A program made the position numbers and the translations under genes. This document shows positions 1-8,916 of a stretch of 64,000 nt of DNA, piece after piece (position 1 is the stretch's first letter; each line of letters begins with the position of its first letter). The notes beneath the pieces were generated by a model. The model did not search any database, was not told the DNA's origin, and saw nothing but the letters and a program-made list of their open reading frames with translations. The DNA comes from Sphingobacterium sp. CZ-UAM (GTDB lineage: Bacteria > Bacteroidota > Bacteroidia > Sphingobacteriales > Sphingobacteriaceae): assembly GCF_002000245.1 (NCBI RefSeq), contig NZ_MTCM01000002.1, positions 372,001-436,000 on the forward strand. Reading direction: 5' to 3'.

Positions 1-2
1 GG

Positions 3-1874
3 CGGATCACCCCCGAGCTTAAAGGAGAAGTATATGGGAGTTTCACGTATTCTACATTAAATAACGAGACCGGGGCTTCGCCAAATACCTATGCGTCGTA
101 TATAAATTTTCCTTTCGCTACCGCATTTGCTCCACCATATGAAGTGCCGGCCGAGTATAATAAAGGTTATCTGAAATCAGGGTTTGGACGTTCCCCCGCT
201 TATTCATTAAGAGCAGGCTTTGACTATAAAAAAGATATCAGTAATCTTCACTTCTTTGATGTCTACTTAGGAGCTGAAATTACAGACAAAAGAAACTGGA
301 ATTCTTCGTTCAAGTTACCAATGTATGATTTTAACAACAACCTTGGTGGTTTTCCGGATTTTCCATGGAATCCGATCCTGAATTCCGGACTGACTCAAAA
401 TATTGGTTCGCTTTCTAGTTATTTGTATGGTGGACAGGATCGTACCGGAAGTCTCTTTGGCGCTTTTTCATATACTTATGACGATAGGTATGTAATAAAT
501 GCGAATCTGCGTTTTGATGGAAGTTCTACAATTGACCCCAAAAATAGGTTTGTACCATTATGGTCTGTTAGTGGTCGATGGAATCTTCACAACGAAAAAT
601 TTATAAAAAACTGGATTCCTGATTTTGTATCTGAATTTGCTTTTCGTGGAGTATATGGCTTTACGGGCAATATCAATAAATCAGCATTACCCTATGCGTA
701 TATCAGGTTAACTAACCGATCTTATGATAACGAGTATACCGCAGGGATGGTCAGCTATCCCAATCCAAGCATAAAATGGGAGAAAAAAGAGGAACGGTCG
801 GTAGGACTTGATTTTTCATTCTTCCGTAATAGGTTTGGTGGTATGATCAACTACTATAATAATGTTACCCATGATGTACTCGGTGATGTGTTTAACTTAC
901 CAAATTCATATGGCGTTCCACATCTAGCGATGAACATACATTCCATCAAAAATGAAGGTGTGGAGTTGAATTTAAATTTTCGTGTCAAATTCAAAAAAGA
1001 TTTGTTGTGGATTGCCTCATTTAATGCTGCAAGAAACACCAATCGTATTTTGAGCGGTCCTTACCCTTCACCGTTAGACTGGAATGACCCCTCCAATTCT
1101 ACCCGTAATATTTTTGGGGGTATCCCAAGTGCGACGAATATCCAGGGGTATCCTCTCGGTACCATATTCGGCTATCAGTACGCCGGTGTAAATCCTTCGA
1201 CTGGCAATGTAGAAGTCGTCTTGTCAGAGGAATCACGGAATATGTATGCCGAAGTAAAGAATATACCTATTGATGAAGTCCCAACAGTATGGGGTCTGAA
1301 TGTGAATCCTGGAGGTTTTACAGATTACCGGACCCAATGGCTGAACCGTTCAATGGTGAAATTGGGCTCTTCTTCTCCTAGTTATACTGGAGGTTTTACA
1401 TCAACATTCAACTGGAAGAAACTTGAATTGCGCACGAGCTTTTCTTACGCTGTGGGACATTTGATCCGGAAATTTGATGAAAGAGATTTTACGATTTCCA
1501 ATAGCCCGGGTCAAGCAGCTGGGATATATACATCGCGTTTAAACAGACGGATGGATGTGCTCAACCGATGGCTTGTACCAGGGGATATCACCAATGTTCC
1601 TGCGATTACGACCAATGAGGATGCTTATACTTATTATTTGACATCTGACAAATTTCAGAAAGGTGATTATCTTGATCTAAGAGAAATAGCCCTTACGTAC
1701 AATCTGAATAAATCTTTTGTGCGAAAGATTGGCGCTCAATCTGCGCAGATCGGATTACAGGCGCAAAACTTATTTGTGCTAACCGGAGCGGAAGCTGTGG
1801 ATGTCACGACACGTAATGCTTTTGGCTATCCCAGAACGAAAATGTATTTATTAAACCTGCTATTATCATTTTAA
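3..1874 (+). CDS. SusC-like TonB-dependent outer-membrane receptor, 5' part outside window
   Basis: The frame is open from the first bases, and the coding sense before the GTG at 144 is clearly barrel sequence, so this is the C-terminal ~620 residues of a SusC/RagA receptor that begins upstream. The signal peptide, carboxypeptidase-D-like domain and plug are not in view. What is seen is a run of alternating aromatic beta-strands, a motif like those in SusC barrels (NANLRFDGSS), and a C-terminal strand ending in Phe. SusC proteins form the import pore capped by the SusD lipoprotein encoded 1 nt downstream. Because the N-terminus is missing, it cannot be judged whether an STN signalling domain is present, which matters for the sigma/FecR pair at 6.6-8.5 kb. 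Confidence 0.93.
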   Translation, partial: RITPELKGEVYGSFTYSTLNNETGASPNTYASYINFPFATAFAPPYEVPAEYNKGYLKSGFGRSPAYSLRAGFDYKKDISNLHFFDVYLGAEITDKRNWNSSFKLPMYDFNNNLGGFPDFPWNPILNSGLTQNIGSLSSYLYGGQDRTGSLFGAFSYTYDDRYVINANLRFDGSSTIDPKNRFVPLWSVSGRWNLHNEKFIKNWIPDFVSEFAFRGVYGFTGNINKSALPYAYIRLTNRSYDNEYTAGMVSYPNPSIKWEKKEERSVGLDFSFFRNRFGGMINYYNNVTHDVLGDVFNLPNSYGVPHLAMNIHSIKNEGVELNLNFRVKFKKDLLWIASFNAARNTNRILSGPYPSPLDWNDPSNSTRNIFGGIPSATNIQGYPLGTIFGYQYAGVNPSTGNVEVVLSEESRNMYAEVKNIPIDEVPTVWGLNVNPGGFTDYRTQWLNRSMVKLGSSSPSYTGGFTSTFNWKKLELRTSFSYAVGHLIRKFDERDFTISNSPGQAAGIYTSRLNRRMDVLNRWLVPGDITNVPAITTNEDAYTYYLTSDKFQKGDYLDLREIALTYNLNKSFVRKIGAQSAQIGLQAQNLFVLTGAEAVDVTTRNAFGYPRTKMYLLNLLLSF

Positions 1875-1875
1875 G

Positions 1876-3366
1876 ATGAAAAGATACATACTAATCACCA
1901 TGGTATTACTTGCAACCTCTTTAACACAGGGTTGTAAAAAATACTTGCAATATACCCCTGCTGATACAAGGTTTCTGATTGATATGCAATCCATAAAACA
2001 AACGCTTGCATCTTACTTGTATAATTTCCAGCGTAATGCAAAATTTCTAGGGGATGCACCAGGACCTTGGTTACGGGACTGCTATTATAGTACCACATAT
2101 CTTGAATATGCTGATGTTTGGTCTTTTTATAATTTAGATACAAAACCATCTGCATTAACCGAGGTTGAGAAAAGGCTTGTTGATCGAACAAAGCTAAATA
2201 ACCCTGAATGGGCGTCCCACTATGCTATAGTCGGTTTCATGAACCTTATCATCGCCGAGGGCTTAAAAACCACGGATAATGAAGAAATGAAGAATTATGT
2301 GGTGGGAGAGGCTTTGGTGCACAGGGGATATTCTTTATTCAAGTTGTTGCAATATTATAGCCCCGTTGATGATCCTGCATTGGGTATTCCATTGAATACG
2401 AGCATTGATGCAAATTACAAAGATCTCGATTTATCAAGGAAATCACAAAAAGAAGTATTCGACCGGATTATCAGTGATCTGACTGATGCCGAGGCGCGGA
2501 TCAATAAAACTTCGCCTAGAGCTTCCTATAATATATTTTATAATTATAATGTTATATATCGCTTGTTGGCGCAAGTGTATCACTGGTATGCAAGTGTCTC
2601 GGGATCTACTGAATATTGGACACAGGCTGAGAAATATGCCGATCTGGCTATTAATGATCAAAAAGCTGCTGCTGGGGCATTGCCATTGGATCTGCCAAAT
2701 TTGAAACGTCTTTGTTTCACGGGTTCTGTTGTGACCGGGGCTATAGGTACTGAAGGTTACCCAGAGTCTATTTTTAACATGAATGAGATTACTGCAAGTT
2801 ATACCAATTATGGGTATAAATTTGACTTATGGAATTCTTTATATCATGATAATGATCTGCGTAAGAGAGCTTGGTTTCTCTCCGCTAATAAACAAACAAC
2901 GCCTATTGCTGATCTTACTCCAGCTGACATAAATCCCATATCCAATAAGCTGGCTGCTTTGGGGCCTTATCGCAAATTCCCGGCATTTCGTCTTTCGGAG
3001 CAATATCTGATATGGATCGAAGCGTTGGCCCATACTAACCTTGATAAGGCAAAAGAGATTTTGAAAGTATGGCAGTCTCGACGTTATAGTGGTGATGCCA
3101 ATGGTTATTACAGCCCTGGAACGGCGCAGGAGTTGGTTGCTGAAGTTTTAAAAGAACGCAAAAGAGAATTTATCTTGGAAGGAGACATTCTTTGGCTGGA
3201 TATGAAACGTTCCCACACTTCGGAAATAAGAACCGTTCAAGGAAATCAATCCAAATTAGAAGGCAATGATTGGAGATACCAGTTTATGATCCCAGATTCT
3301 GAGACTGAGAAAAACCCTGGAATCAAGCAGAATCCGGGTTGGAGCGATGTTATTATTATTCAATAA
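1876..3366 (+). CDS. SusD/RagB-family outer-membrane lipoprotein
   Basis: A 496-residue protein with a lipoprotein signal peptide (lipobox ending at Cys20) followed by the SusD-type helical TPR-like fold, including a C-terminal segment of the kind usual in the family (KERKREFILEGDILWLDMKR, about residues 425-445) and a final NPGW motif near the stop. It starts 1 nt after the SusC stop, so the two are translationally linked and should form the lid-and-pore complex. The substrate is not evident. The genes that follow (protease-like lipoprotein and thioredoxin-like protein) are not glycan enzymes, so a peptide or protein-derived substrate is possible, but that is inference. Confidence 0.93.
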   Translation: MKRYILITMVLLATSLTQGCKKYLQYTPADTRFLIDMQSIKQTLASYLYNFQRNAKFLGDAPGPWLRDCYYSTTYLEYADVWSFYNLDTKPSALTEVEKRLVDRTKLNNPEWASHYAIVGFMNLIIAEGLKTTDNEEMKNYVVGEALVHRGYSLFKLLQYYSPVDDPALGIPLNTSIDANYKDLDLSRKSQKEVFDRIISDLTDAEARINKTSPRASYNIFYNYNVIYRLLAQVYHWYASVSGSTEYWTQAEKYADLAINDQKAAAGALPLDLPNLKRLCFTGSVVTGAIGTEGYPESIFNMNEITASYTNYGYKFDLWNSLYHDNDLRKRAWFLSANKQTTPIADLTPADINPISNKLAALGPYRKFPAFRLSEQYLIWIEALAHTNLDKAKEILKVWQSRRYSGDANGYYSPGTAQELVAEVLKERKREFILEGDILWLDMKRSHTSEIRTVQGNQSKLEGNDWRYQFMIPDSETEKNPGIKQNPGWSDVIIIQ

Positions 3367-3383
3367 ATTTTAAGTCAATTGAA

Positions 3384-4859
3384 ATGAGATATATAAAATT
3401 ATTCATGTCGGTGATCATTGCTCTTTCGTTTTGCTCATGCAAGAAAGAAAAGCCATTTGACTACAAGTTGAACGATTACAGTTTGGCAAAGGTCACTTGT
3501 CAGGCGAGCAGTCCTATTTTAGTTGCTGATAGAATATCAGAATTAGATTTAAATGTAAAGCTCTATATAGAAAACGGAACCTATACGGATATCAATTCTG
3601 TGGAGCGTACCGCTTATAAAGAAGTTCCAAAGGAACGATGGAGAGATCACGATATCAAATTTTTTCTTGCCGATGGAACGCCGGTTGTTCCCCCATTCAA
3701 AATTGCGACCGCTGCAGTGAATAAGTTACAGTTTTATGCAACTGTTGACGGTATGCGTTCCACAAAATCTGTAGCCGCATATCTGAGTGAGTTTCCACCT
3801 TTTGGCAGTAAGGTTACACCAATAGCGCCACAAAATGAACCCTCATTTTTTGACGTAACAGTCAAAGAGCCCCTTGCGGTCGGGACTGTCAAAAAGATAC
3901 CGGTCATATTTCATGTAATTAATCCAAAGCGCTACGAGGATGCTTATCAACGTTTGGATGAGGCTGTTCTCTACGATATGATTAATCAGTGGAACAATGT
4001 ATTTGGCCGTAAAAACGATCGGTCACCCAATGGGGGGAATCCAAATATTGAATTTGTTCCTGCGATAAAAGACCCCGCTGGAAGATTACTTGATAAACCT
4101 GGTATTCATAAAGTGATCTTGACAGACGCGCAAGTGACTACATTTGAAGCTTCGCCGCTATCCCATATATGGTCCAATACAAGCACTTTTTACTGGGACT
4201 GTGATCGGTATCTGAACGTTTGGATATCCTACAATTCTTCCAAACTTCCAACAACGGTGTGGCAAAACTATATTAAAAAATCAATGCCGCTTGTTTTTCC
4301 TCAAGGCGTTTGGAGTAATGCTGTGTTTCCTTTGCCATCCGATTATCAGGGAGCTGTAAAGCAGCTTAACGCTACAGAACTAAATGCATGGAAACTAAAT
4401 CCTGGAGGGACAGCGGGTACTGGTGAGCTTGAGCAAGTTGGATTATTGTTTGATTCTTCTCTTTTGACAATCAAGGATCGTGTCAATGTGGTTCAGCCGA
4501 TGGGCGCATTCCTTGGACTAATACCGAACGCACCGCTATTGTCCACAGCCAATTATCTTTTGCCACCGACAGGATCGGTCCGTAAATGGTATGACGATTT
4601 ATGTGCGGATACTTGGCAGTATAACCTGTGGTATGCAACAGTTGAAAATGGTGGATTTGAGCCAGTAGGTTCGGGCAGCCCGACGCTCAAGTATGGCCAG
4701 ATCACCGGTAGTCCGCAAGTTTATACCTCTTCTAATATTATGGAGGTAAGTTCGAATTGCACATCCATAAGCCTGCAACAGACAGCACGGATCAACTGGG
4801 TCCTGGAAAATGCGCCGGGAAGGCAGGCTTGGAAAAACCCTTCAGCCATAACAAAATGA
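3384..4859 (+). CDS. Lipoprotein resembling an M43 (pappalysin-type) metalloprotease with lost zinc site
   Basis: Taken from ATG 3384 (491 aa) because this gives a lipoprotein signal (SFCSC, Cys19); an upstream ATG at 3339 lies inside susD. The middle begins with an M43-like strand (KKIPVIFHVI) and continues with the family's layout: N-rich helix (MINQWNNVFGR), NIEFVPA strand, LNVWI strand, a region matching the zinc helix, then a Met-turn-like NIMEV and a final helix (QQTARINWVLENAPGR) like the QxxRM...L end of M43 proteins. Where HExGHxxGLxH is expected the sequence reads QPMGAFLGLIP (residues 371-381): Gly374 and LGL remain but His, Glu, His and His are Gln371, Pro372, Ala375 and Pro381. 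It is probably a non-catalytic binding protein on the cell surface. The family assignment is made by eye. Confidence 0.72.
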   Translation: MRYIKLFMSVIIALSFCSCKKEKPFDYKLNDYSLAKVTCQASSPILVADRISELDLNVKLYIENGTYTDINSVERTAYKEVPKERWRDHDIKFFLADGTPVVPPFKIATAAVNKLQFYATVDGMRSTKSVAAYLSEFPPFGSKVTPIAPQNEPSFFDVTVKEPLAVGTVKKIPVIFHVINPKRYEDAYQRLDEAVLYDMINQWNNVFGRKNDRSPNGGNPNIEFVPAIKDPAGRLLDKPGIHKVILTDAQVTTFEASPLSHIWSNTSTFYWDCDRYLNVWISYNSSKLPTTVWQNYIKKSMPLVFPQGVWSNAVFPLPSDYQGAVKQLNATELNAWKLNPGGTAGTGELEQVGLLFDSSLLTIKDRVNVVQPMGAFLGLIPNAPLLSTANYLLPPTGSVRKWYDDLCADTWQYNLWYATVENGGFEPVGSGSPTLKYGQITGSPQVYTSSNIMEVSSNCTSISLQQTARINWVLENAPGRQAWKNPSAITK

Positions 4860-4899
4860 TATATCAATTTAATATACAATGCAATATAATTTAATTAAC

Positions 4900-6303
4900 A
4901 TGAAAAAAGTCTTTTTCTTCATTGCGCTTATTTTTGTGATGACCGGCACATTGCGTGCGCAGAACATTTCATTTGAGCACGGTACATTTTCCGAGGCCTT
5001 AACGAAAGCCAAAACCGAAAATAAGTTGCTGTTTGTCGATTTTTATACAGACTGGTGTGCACCCTGTAAAAGAATGGCTGCTGAAGTTTTCACACTTCCT
5101 TCAATCACATCAATATTCAATGACCGTTTTGTCGCAATTAAAGTAAATGCGGAAAAAGGAGAGGGGATCGAGCTCGCTAAAAAATACAAGGTAAGCGGTT
5201 ACCCTACGATGTTCTGGTTAAACCCAGATGGCAAAATTGCTTATACCGTTGTCGGGTATAGAAATGAAGCTGACTTCCTGAAGGAAATTGAGCGTATTGA
5301 TAAATCCTCGGAATTTGGTGGGCTGGAAGCAATGACGCAGCAATTTAGAAATGGGGCGAGCGATCCTGTTTTCTTGTTGAACTTTTACAATATGTTGCCT
5401 GAAAAGGATCCAATGAGGGCTAAAGTTGCCCTTCAATATCTGAATAGTTTGCCTGACAATCAGCTTTTTGACCAGGAGAATGAGAAGACTATTGCCAATA
5501 TCAGTGATATGCTTGATGTTGTGAATATGTTTGATAAAAAGTTTTTTTACCATTATGCAGAAGAACTTGGAAAACGTGTTGACGGTGGCATGAAAATCTC
5601 TAAAAGTTATAGTCTGGGAGTTGTATTTAGTGTTCAACTGAAAATACGCGACTTCTTAAATGCCGCAATTTCAAAACCTAATAAACAATTGTTTGAGGAT
5701 CTGGTGACTTATCAGGAAAAATGGCCAAATCACGCTTATAAAAATCGGGACGGCGATGCCAACCTACAAAATGGCAGAGGGATCGGATTTGCATCTTCGG
5801 ACTTTCTGAAACTCCAGTATATGTTTGTCAACGATGATAATCCGGCGATGTTTACACAGATGCTAGTACCTTACATGGATCGTTTAATGCAGGATTCTAG
5901 CTCGTATAGCGCAAACAAAAAGCTGAATACCCTTTTGAATCGTCCTGATCAAAAAGGCGGTTTCAATGACATGTTGTATATGCTCTTCAAAGGTCATAAA
6001 GATATCGCTATGAAGAGTACTATCGATTGGGTAGATTATTTCTGGAAAAACTCCCCGTCCGATAAAAAGACAAAACAACTCGTTTCTAACTGGGCATTTT
6101 TTGCTGGAGAGCTCAACCCATTACAGTCCGAATTAGTAGTAGACGCGGCCATCCTGATAAACAGGACCGGTGATAAAAAAAGAGCATTGGAATTATTGGA
6201 CGAAACCATCACATTATTTAATAAAACGGTTATCAAAAACAAAGACCGAATAATCAAGAAGCTCGAAAATGGAAAGAGAGACATCATAAATAAGAAGGTC
6301 TAA
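4900..6303 (+). CDS. Secreted thioredoxin-like protein with long helical C-terminal region
   Basis: Start chosen at ATG 4900 (467 aa), which gives a clean signal peptide ending LRAQ; an in-frame ATG at 4879 would add seven polar residues. After the signal comes a thioredoxin-like domain of about 110 residues with the active site WCAPCK and the cis-Pro segment SGYPTMFWLNPDG. The remaining ~300 residues are helical and look TPR-like, ending in a lysine-rich tail. Proteins of this shape are periplasmic and act on disulfides or as chaperone-like partners. It lies 40 nt after the M43-like lipoprotein and is the last gene of the operon. Its link to the SusCD pair is by position only. Confidence 0.85.
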   Translation: MKKVFFFIALIFVMTGTLRAQNISFEHGTFSEALTKAKTENKLLFVDFYTDWCAPCKRMAAEVFTLPSITSIFNDRFVAIKVNAEKGEGIELAKKYKVSGYPTMFWLNPDGKIAYTVVGYRNEADFLKEIERIDKSSEFGGLEAMTQQFRNGASDPVFLLNFYNMLPEKDPMRAKVALQYLNSLPDNQLFDQENEKTIANISDMLDVVNMFDKKFFYHYAEELGKRVDGGMKISKSYSLGVVFSVQLKIRDFLNAAISKPNKQLFEDLVTYQEKWPNHAYKNRDGDANLQNGRGIGFASSDFLKLQYMFVNDDNPAMFTQMLVPYMDRLMQDSSSYSANKKLNTLLNRPDQKGGFNDMLYMLFKGHKDIAMKSTIDWVDYFWKNSPSDKKTKQLVSNWAFFAGELNPLQSELVVDAAILINRTGDKKRALELLDETITLFNKTVIKNKDRIIKKLENGKRDIINKKV

Positions 6304-6414
6304 TGACTTAGGTAAACTACTAGTATCTGTTAGTCATCCAATTTATTAGTTGACTATAGTGAGTTAATTAAATACGATGTAGTTTACGAGTTTCTGTTTT
6401 CTACACAATGAAAG

Positions 6415-6460
6415 GCTTACCGAAAGTTTCGCAACAGCGAATTCGGTAAGCTTCGTTATT
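6415..6460 (+). terminator. Intrinsic terminator after the first SusCD operon
   Basis: A 10-bp perfect stem (6415-6424 with 6442-6451, arm GCTTACCGAA) holds a second inner stem TTCGC/GCGAA (6428-6432 with 6437-6441) around an AACA loop, and is followed by TTCGTTATTTG. It lies 112 nt after the stop of the thioredoxin-like gene. The rest of the 6304-6608 gap holds only the promoter-like element before the sigma gene. Confidence 0.6.
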
Positions 6461-6572
6461 TGTATAGATTTAGCCCGGTTCGGATCAAAGAACGAAAAAG
6501 TTGTTATTCTTTAATCGGAGTGCCTTAGGAAGCCTTGTAATCAGGCTCATTCCATGAATTGGTGCAATGATG

Positions 6573-6580
6573 TATATTTG
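6573..6580 (+). promoter_or_regulatory. Bacteroidota -7 element (TATATTTG) before ECF sigma gene
   Basis: Matches the TAnnTTTG -7 consensus of the Bacteroidota housekeeping sigma factor and lies 28 nt before the sigma gene ATG. No clear TTTG -33 box was found at the usual spacing. Confidence 0.35.
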
Positions 6581-6608
6581 TATGTTTATTATATTTTAAA
6601 TTCTTGCA

Positions 6609-7202
6609 ATGTCAAACCCATCGGAGCATATAGATATAGTTAGTGGTTTGCGGCAGGGAGAAACCCGCTCCCTTAGCATCTTATTTGACCAATATTTTAC
6701 ACCTTTATGTCATTTCGCCCTCCATTTCGTTCAGGACAGCGATGATGCTAAAGACATTGTTCTGGTAACCTTTAATAAACTTTGGAAAAACAGGGAGAAT
6801 TTTCATACGGAGGAACATATTAAGTCATGGCTATATCTTGCTACAAAGAATTCGTGCTTGGATCTTCTGAAAGCCAACGACCGTCGTTTGGCACACGAAT
6901 ATAGTTTTTCAATGCTGGCAGAGAAATTTGAAGCGGACTTTGAAATAAGGCAGATTGAATCGGAGTTGTTGAGAAAAATTTACGAGGAAACGGCTAATCT
7001 TCCTGATAAATGTAGGGCCGTATTTGAACTAACTTATATGGAAGGGTTGACCTCCGGTGAAATCGCGGAGCGGCTCAATATATCCATTTCTAATGTAACC
7101 AGCCAAAGAACCAGAGCTATACAATTGCTTAAAATAGCTCTTTTAGATAAGAATAATCTGCTTCTTTATTTTTTTCTTTTAACCCTAAATGTAAAAACTT
7201 AG
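6609..7202 (+). CDS. ECF RNA polymerase sigma factor (FecI/SigW-like)
   Basis: 197 residues with ECF region 2 (DAKDIVLVTFNKLWKNR, then IKSWLYLATKNSCLDLLK) and region 4 with its helix-turn-helix (LPDKCRAVFELTYMEGLTS then EIAERLNISISNVTSQR). It would direct RNA polymerase to a small regulon when released by the FecR anti-sigma encoded 113 nt downstream. The C-terminus carries a short very hydrophobic tail (LLLYFFLLTL) after region 4, which is seen in many Bacteroidota paralogues. No STN-type receptor follows the pair, so its signal source is unclear. Confidence 0.92.
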   Translation: MSNPSEHIDIVSGLRQGETRSLSILFDQYFTPLCHFALHFVQDSDDAKDIVLVTFNKLWKNRENFHTEEHIKSWLYLATKNSCLDLLKANDRRLAHEYSFSMLAEKFEADFEIRQIESELLRKIYEETANLPDKCRAVFELTYMEGLTSGEIAERLNISISNVTSQRTRAIQLLKIALLDKNNLLLYFFLLTLNVKT

Positions 7203-7315
7203 CTCTTTACAAAAGATATTTTCATTTTCTTTTGACATCCAGAAGTCGGGTGTCGTTTAGATATATATAACACAATTCATACTTACTATAGCTAATAACA
7301 AACAAAAATCATAAG

Positions 7316-8479
7316 ATGGCACAATTTCAAGGCATAGAGGATTTGATACTAAAGTTTCTAAAGAACGAAATAAGTCCTGACGAAGAAAGGTTATTACAAC
7401 AGTGGCTAGACGAAGACGATAAAAACAAAATACTGTTTGATGAATTAACAAACAAAGATGTGCTTCAAAGCAAGGTCCGCGCTTTTTACAGCATCGAAAA
7501 AGACAAAAAAGAGGCTGCAAAAAAAGAGTTTTTTATGCAGTTAGCGAATGAAAATAAGGTAGTTCCCATAAACAGGTACAAGCGATCATGGGGCTGGATC
7601 GCCGCTGCCGTAGTTATAGGGTTCAGTGTCATTACATTAACTATTAATATGTTAAAGGATAAAGCAAGTCCTGTACCCAGTGCGAATGTTAATTCCAGAA
7701 CAGCTGTGGCCCCCGGACACGATGGTGCGATTTTGACTTTAGGAAATGGAAAGAAAATTTTTTTGGATGATGAGCAGGACGGAAAATTGACCGATGTTGC
7801 GGTAAAGGATCATAACCAAGTTTCCTATGTTGATGGTAGTGAAAGAAAGGTCGAATTGAACACCATGACGACACCAAAAGGAAGACAATTTTCCTTAATA
7901 CTAGGCGATGGAACCAAAGTCTGGTTGAATGCAGCTAGCTCTATTACTTTTCCTACTGCTTTTGTTGGTGCGGAAAGGAAAATAAACATGACAGGTGAAG
8001 CTTATTTTGAAGTGGCACATGATTCGAAAAAACCATTTATGGTAACTGTGAATGGGATGAATGTGCAGGTGTTGGGAACACATTTTAACATTAACAGCTA
8101 TGGAGATCAGGGCAGTATTAATACTACCTTATTGCAAGGTAGTATTAAAGTTTCTGTTGCAGGGAAAAGACAGCTTATAAAGCCAGGACAACAAGCTCAG
8201 GTTTCAAATGGGAATATTAAGATGTTATCAAATATTGATTTGGCTGCAGCAGTGGCATGGAAAAATGGATTCTTCTCGTTTGATGGCGTTGATATAAAAG
8301 GACTGATGAAGGAGTTATCAAGATGGTATGATATTGAAGTGATCTATGAGGGATATCCTAAGGATTTGTTTTCGGGTGAAATTGACAGAAACTTGACTTT
8401 AACTCAGGTTATGAAAGGTCTTGCTGATACCAAAGTAAGATATCGGATAGAAGGGAATAAACTAATCATCCTACCTTAA
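7316..8479 (+). CDS. FecR-family anti-sigma factor
   Basis: 387 residues: N-terminal cytoplasmic sigma-binding region (1-90), one transmembrane helix at about 92-112, periplasmic FecR domain (LGDGTKVWLNAASSITFP, GEAYFEVAHD, VLGTHFNINSY) and a C-terminal DUF4974-type domain (LMKELSRWYDIEVIYEG, VMKGLADTKVRYRIEGNKLIIL). FecR proteins hold the ECF sigma at the membrane and respond to contact with the STN domain of a TonB-dependent receptor. Partner sigma lies directly upstream. No receptor gene follows; the next ORF is a sigma fragment. Confidence 0.93.
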   Translation: MAQFQGIEDLILKFLKNEISPDEERLLQQWLDEDDKNKILFDELTNKDVLQSKVRAFYSIEKDKKEAAKKEFFMQLANENKVVPINRYKRSWGWIAAAVVIGFSVITLTINMLKDKASPVPSANVNSRTAVAPGHDGAILTLGNGKKIFLDDEQDGKLTDVAVKDHNQVSYVDGSERKVELNTMTTPKGRQFSLILGDGTKVWLNAASSITFPTAFVGAERKINMTGEAYFEVAHDSKKPFMVTVNGMNVQVLGTHFNINSYGDQGSINTTLLQGSIKVSVAGKRQLIKPGQQAQVSNGNIKMLSNIDLAAAVAWKNGFFSFDGVDIKGLMKELSRWYDIEVIYEGYPKDLFSGEIDRNLTLTQVMKGLADTKVRYRIEGNKLIILP

Positions 8480-8532
8480 TATTAGATAATTTCTAGCATA
8501 TTGCACTTTTTTCGGTCTTTCTATTTATTCCT

Positions 8533-8916
8533 ATGAAACATTTAGGTGACATCGAGCTATGGAACAGAATTCAAGCAGGTGACCGAAATGCATTTTCTGA
8601 ATTGGTCAATAGCTATTCGGAGATACTTTTTCAATTTGTTCACCGTCGGGTTTCTTGTGTGGAAGAAAGTGAGAATATTTTACAAGAAATATTTGTTTAT
8701 GTATGGAATCAACGGCAAAAAATTACGCTTGAATTACCACTATACCGCTACTTATTTAAAATAGCCAAAATCAAGGTTATAGAATGGATTGTAAATGAGC
8801 AAAGGAAAATTGTCCGAGCCGAAATATTGCTGACTCGTTTTCAGGGAACATTCCTATTGTCCAAGTCCGAAGAAGATTTTTTAACAAAAGAACTGGCGGT
8901 ATTGTCGATCTTTTAG
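8533..8916 (+). CDS. Truncated ECF sigma factor (region 2 only), probable pseudogene
   Basis: 127 residues that match ECF region 2 (NAFSELVNSYSEILFQFVHR, ESENILQEIFVYVWNQRQK, LPLYRYLFKIAKIKVIEWIV) and resemble the sigma encoded at 59428. The protein stops in the linker (ELAVLSIF), so region 4, which binds the -35 element, is absent. No region 4 remnant is visible in the next 200 nt in any forward frame. It is either a decayed sigma gene or a short protein that competes for core polymerase; decay is more likely. Confidence 0.6.
   Translation: MKHLGDIELWNRIQAGDRNAFSELVNSYSEILFQFVHRRVSCVEESENILQEIFVYVWNQRQKITLELPLYRYLFKIAKIKVIEWIVNEQRKIVRAEILLTRFQGTFLLSKSEEDFLTKELAVLSIF

Noticed and set aside
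3339-3383. Upstream start for the M43-like lipoprotein
   Set aside because: It would begin inside susD and put 15 residues before an otherwise standard lipoprotein signal.
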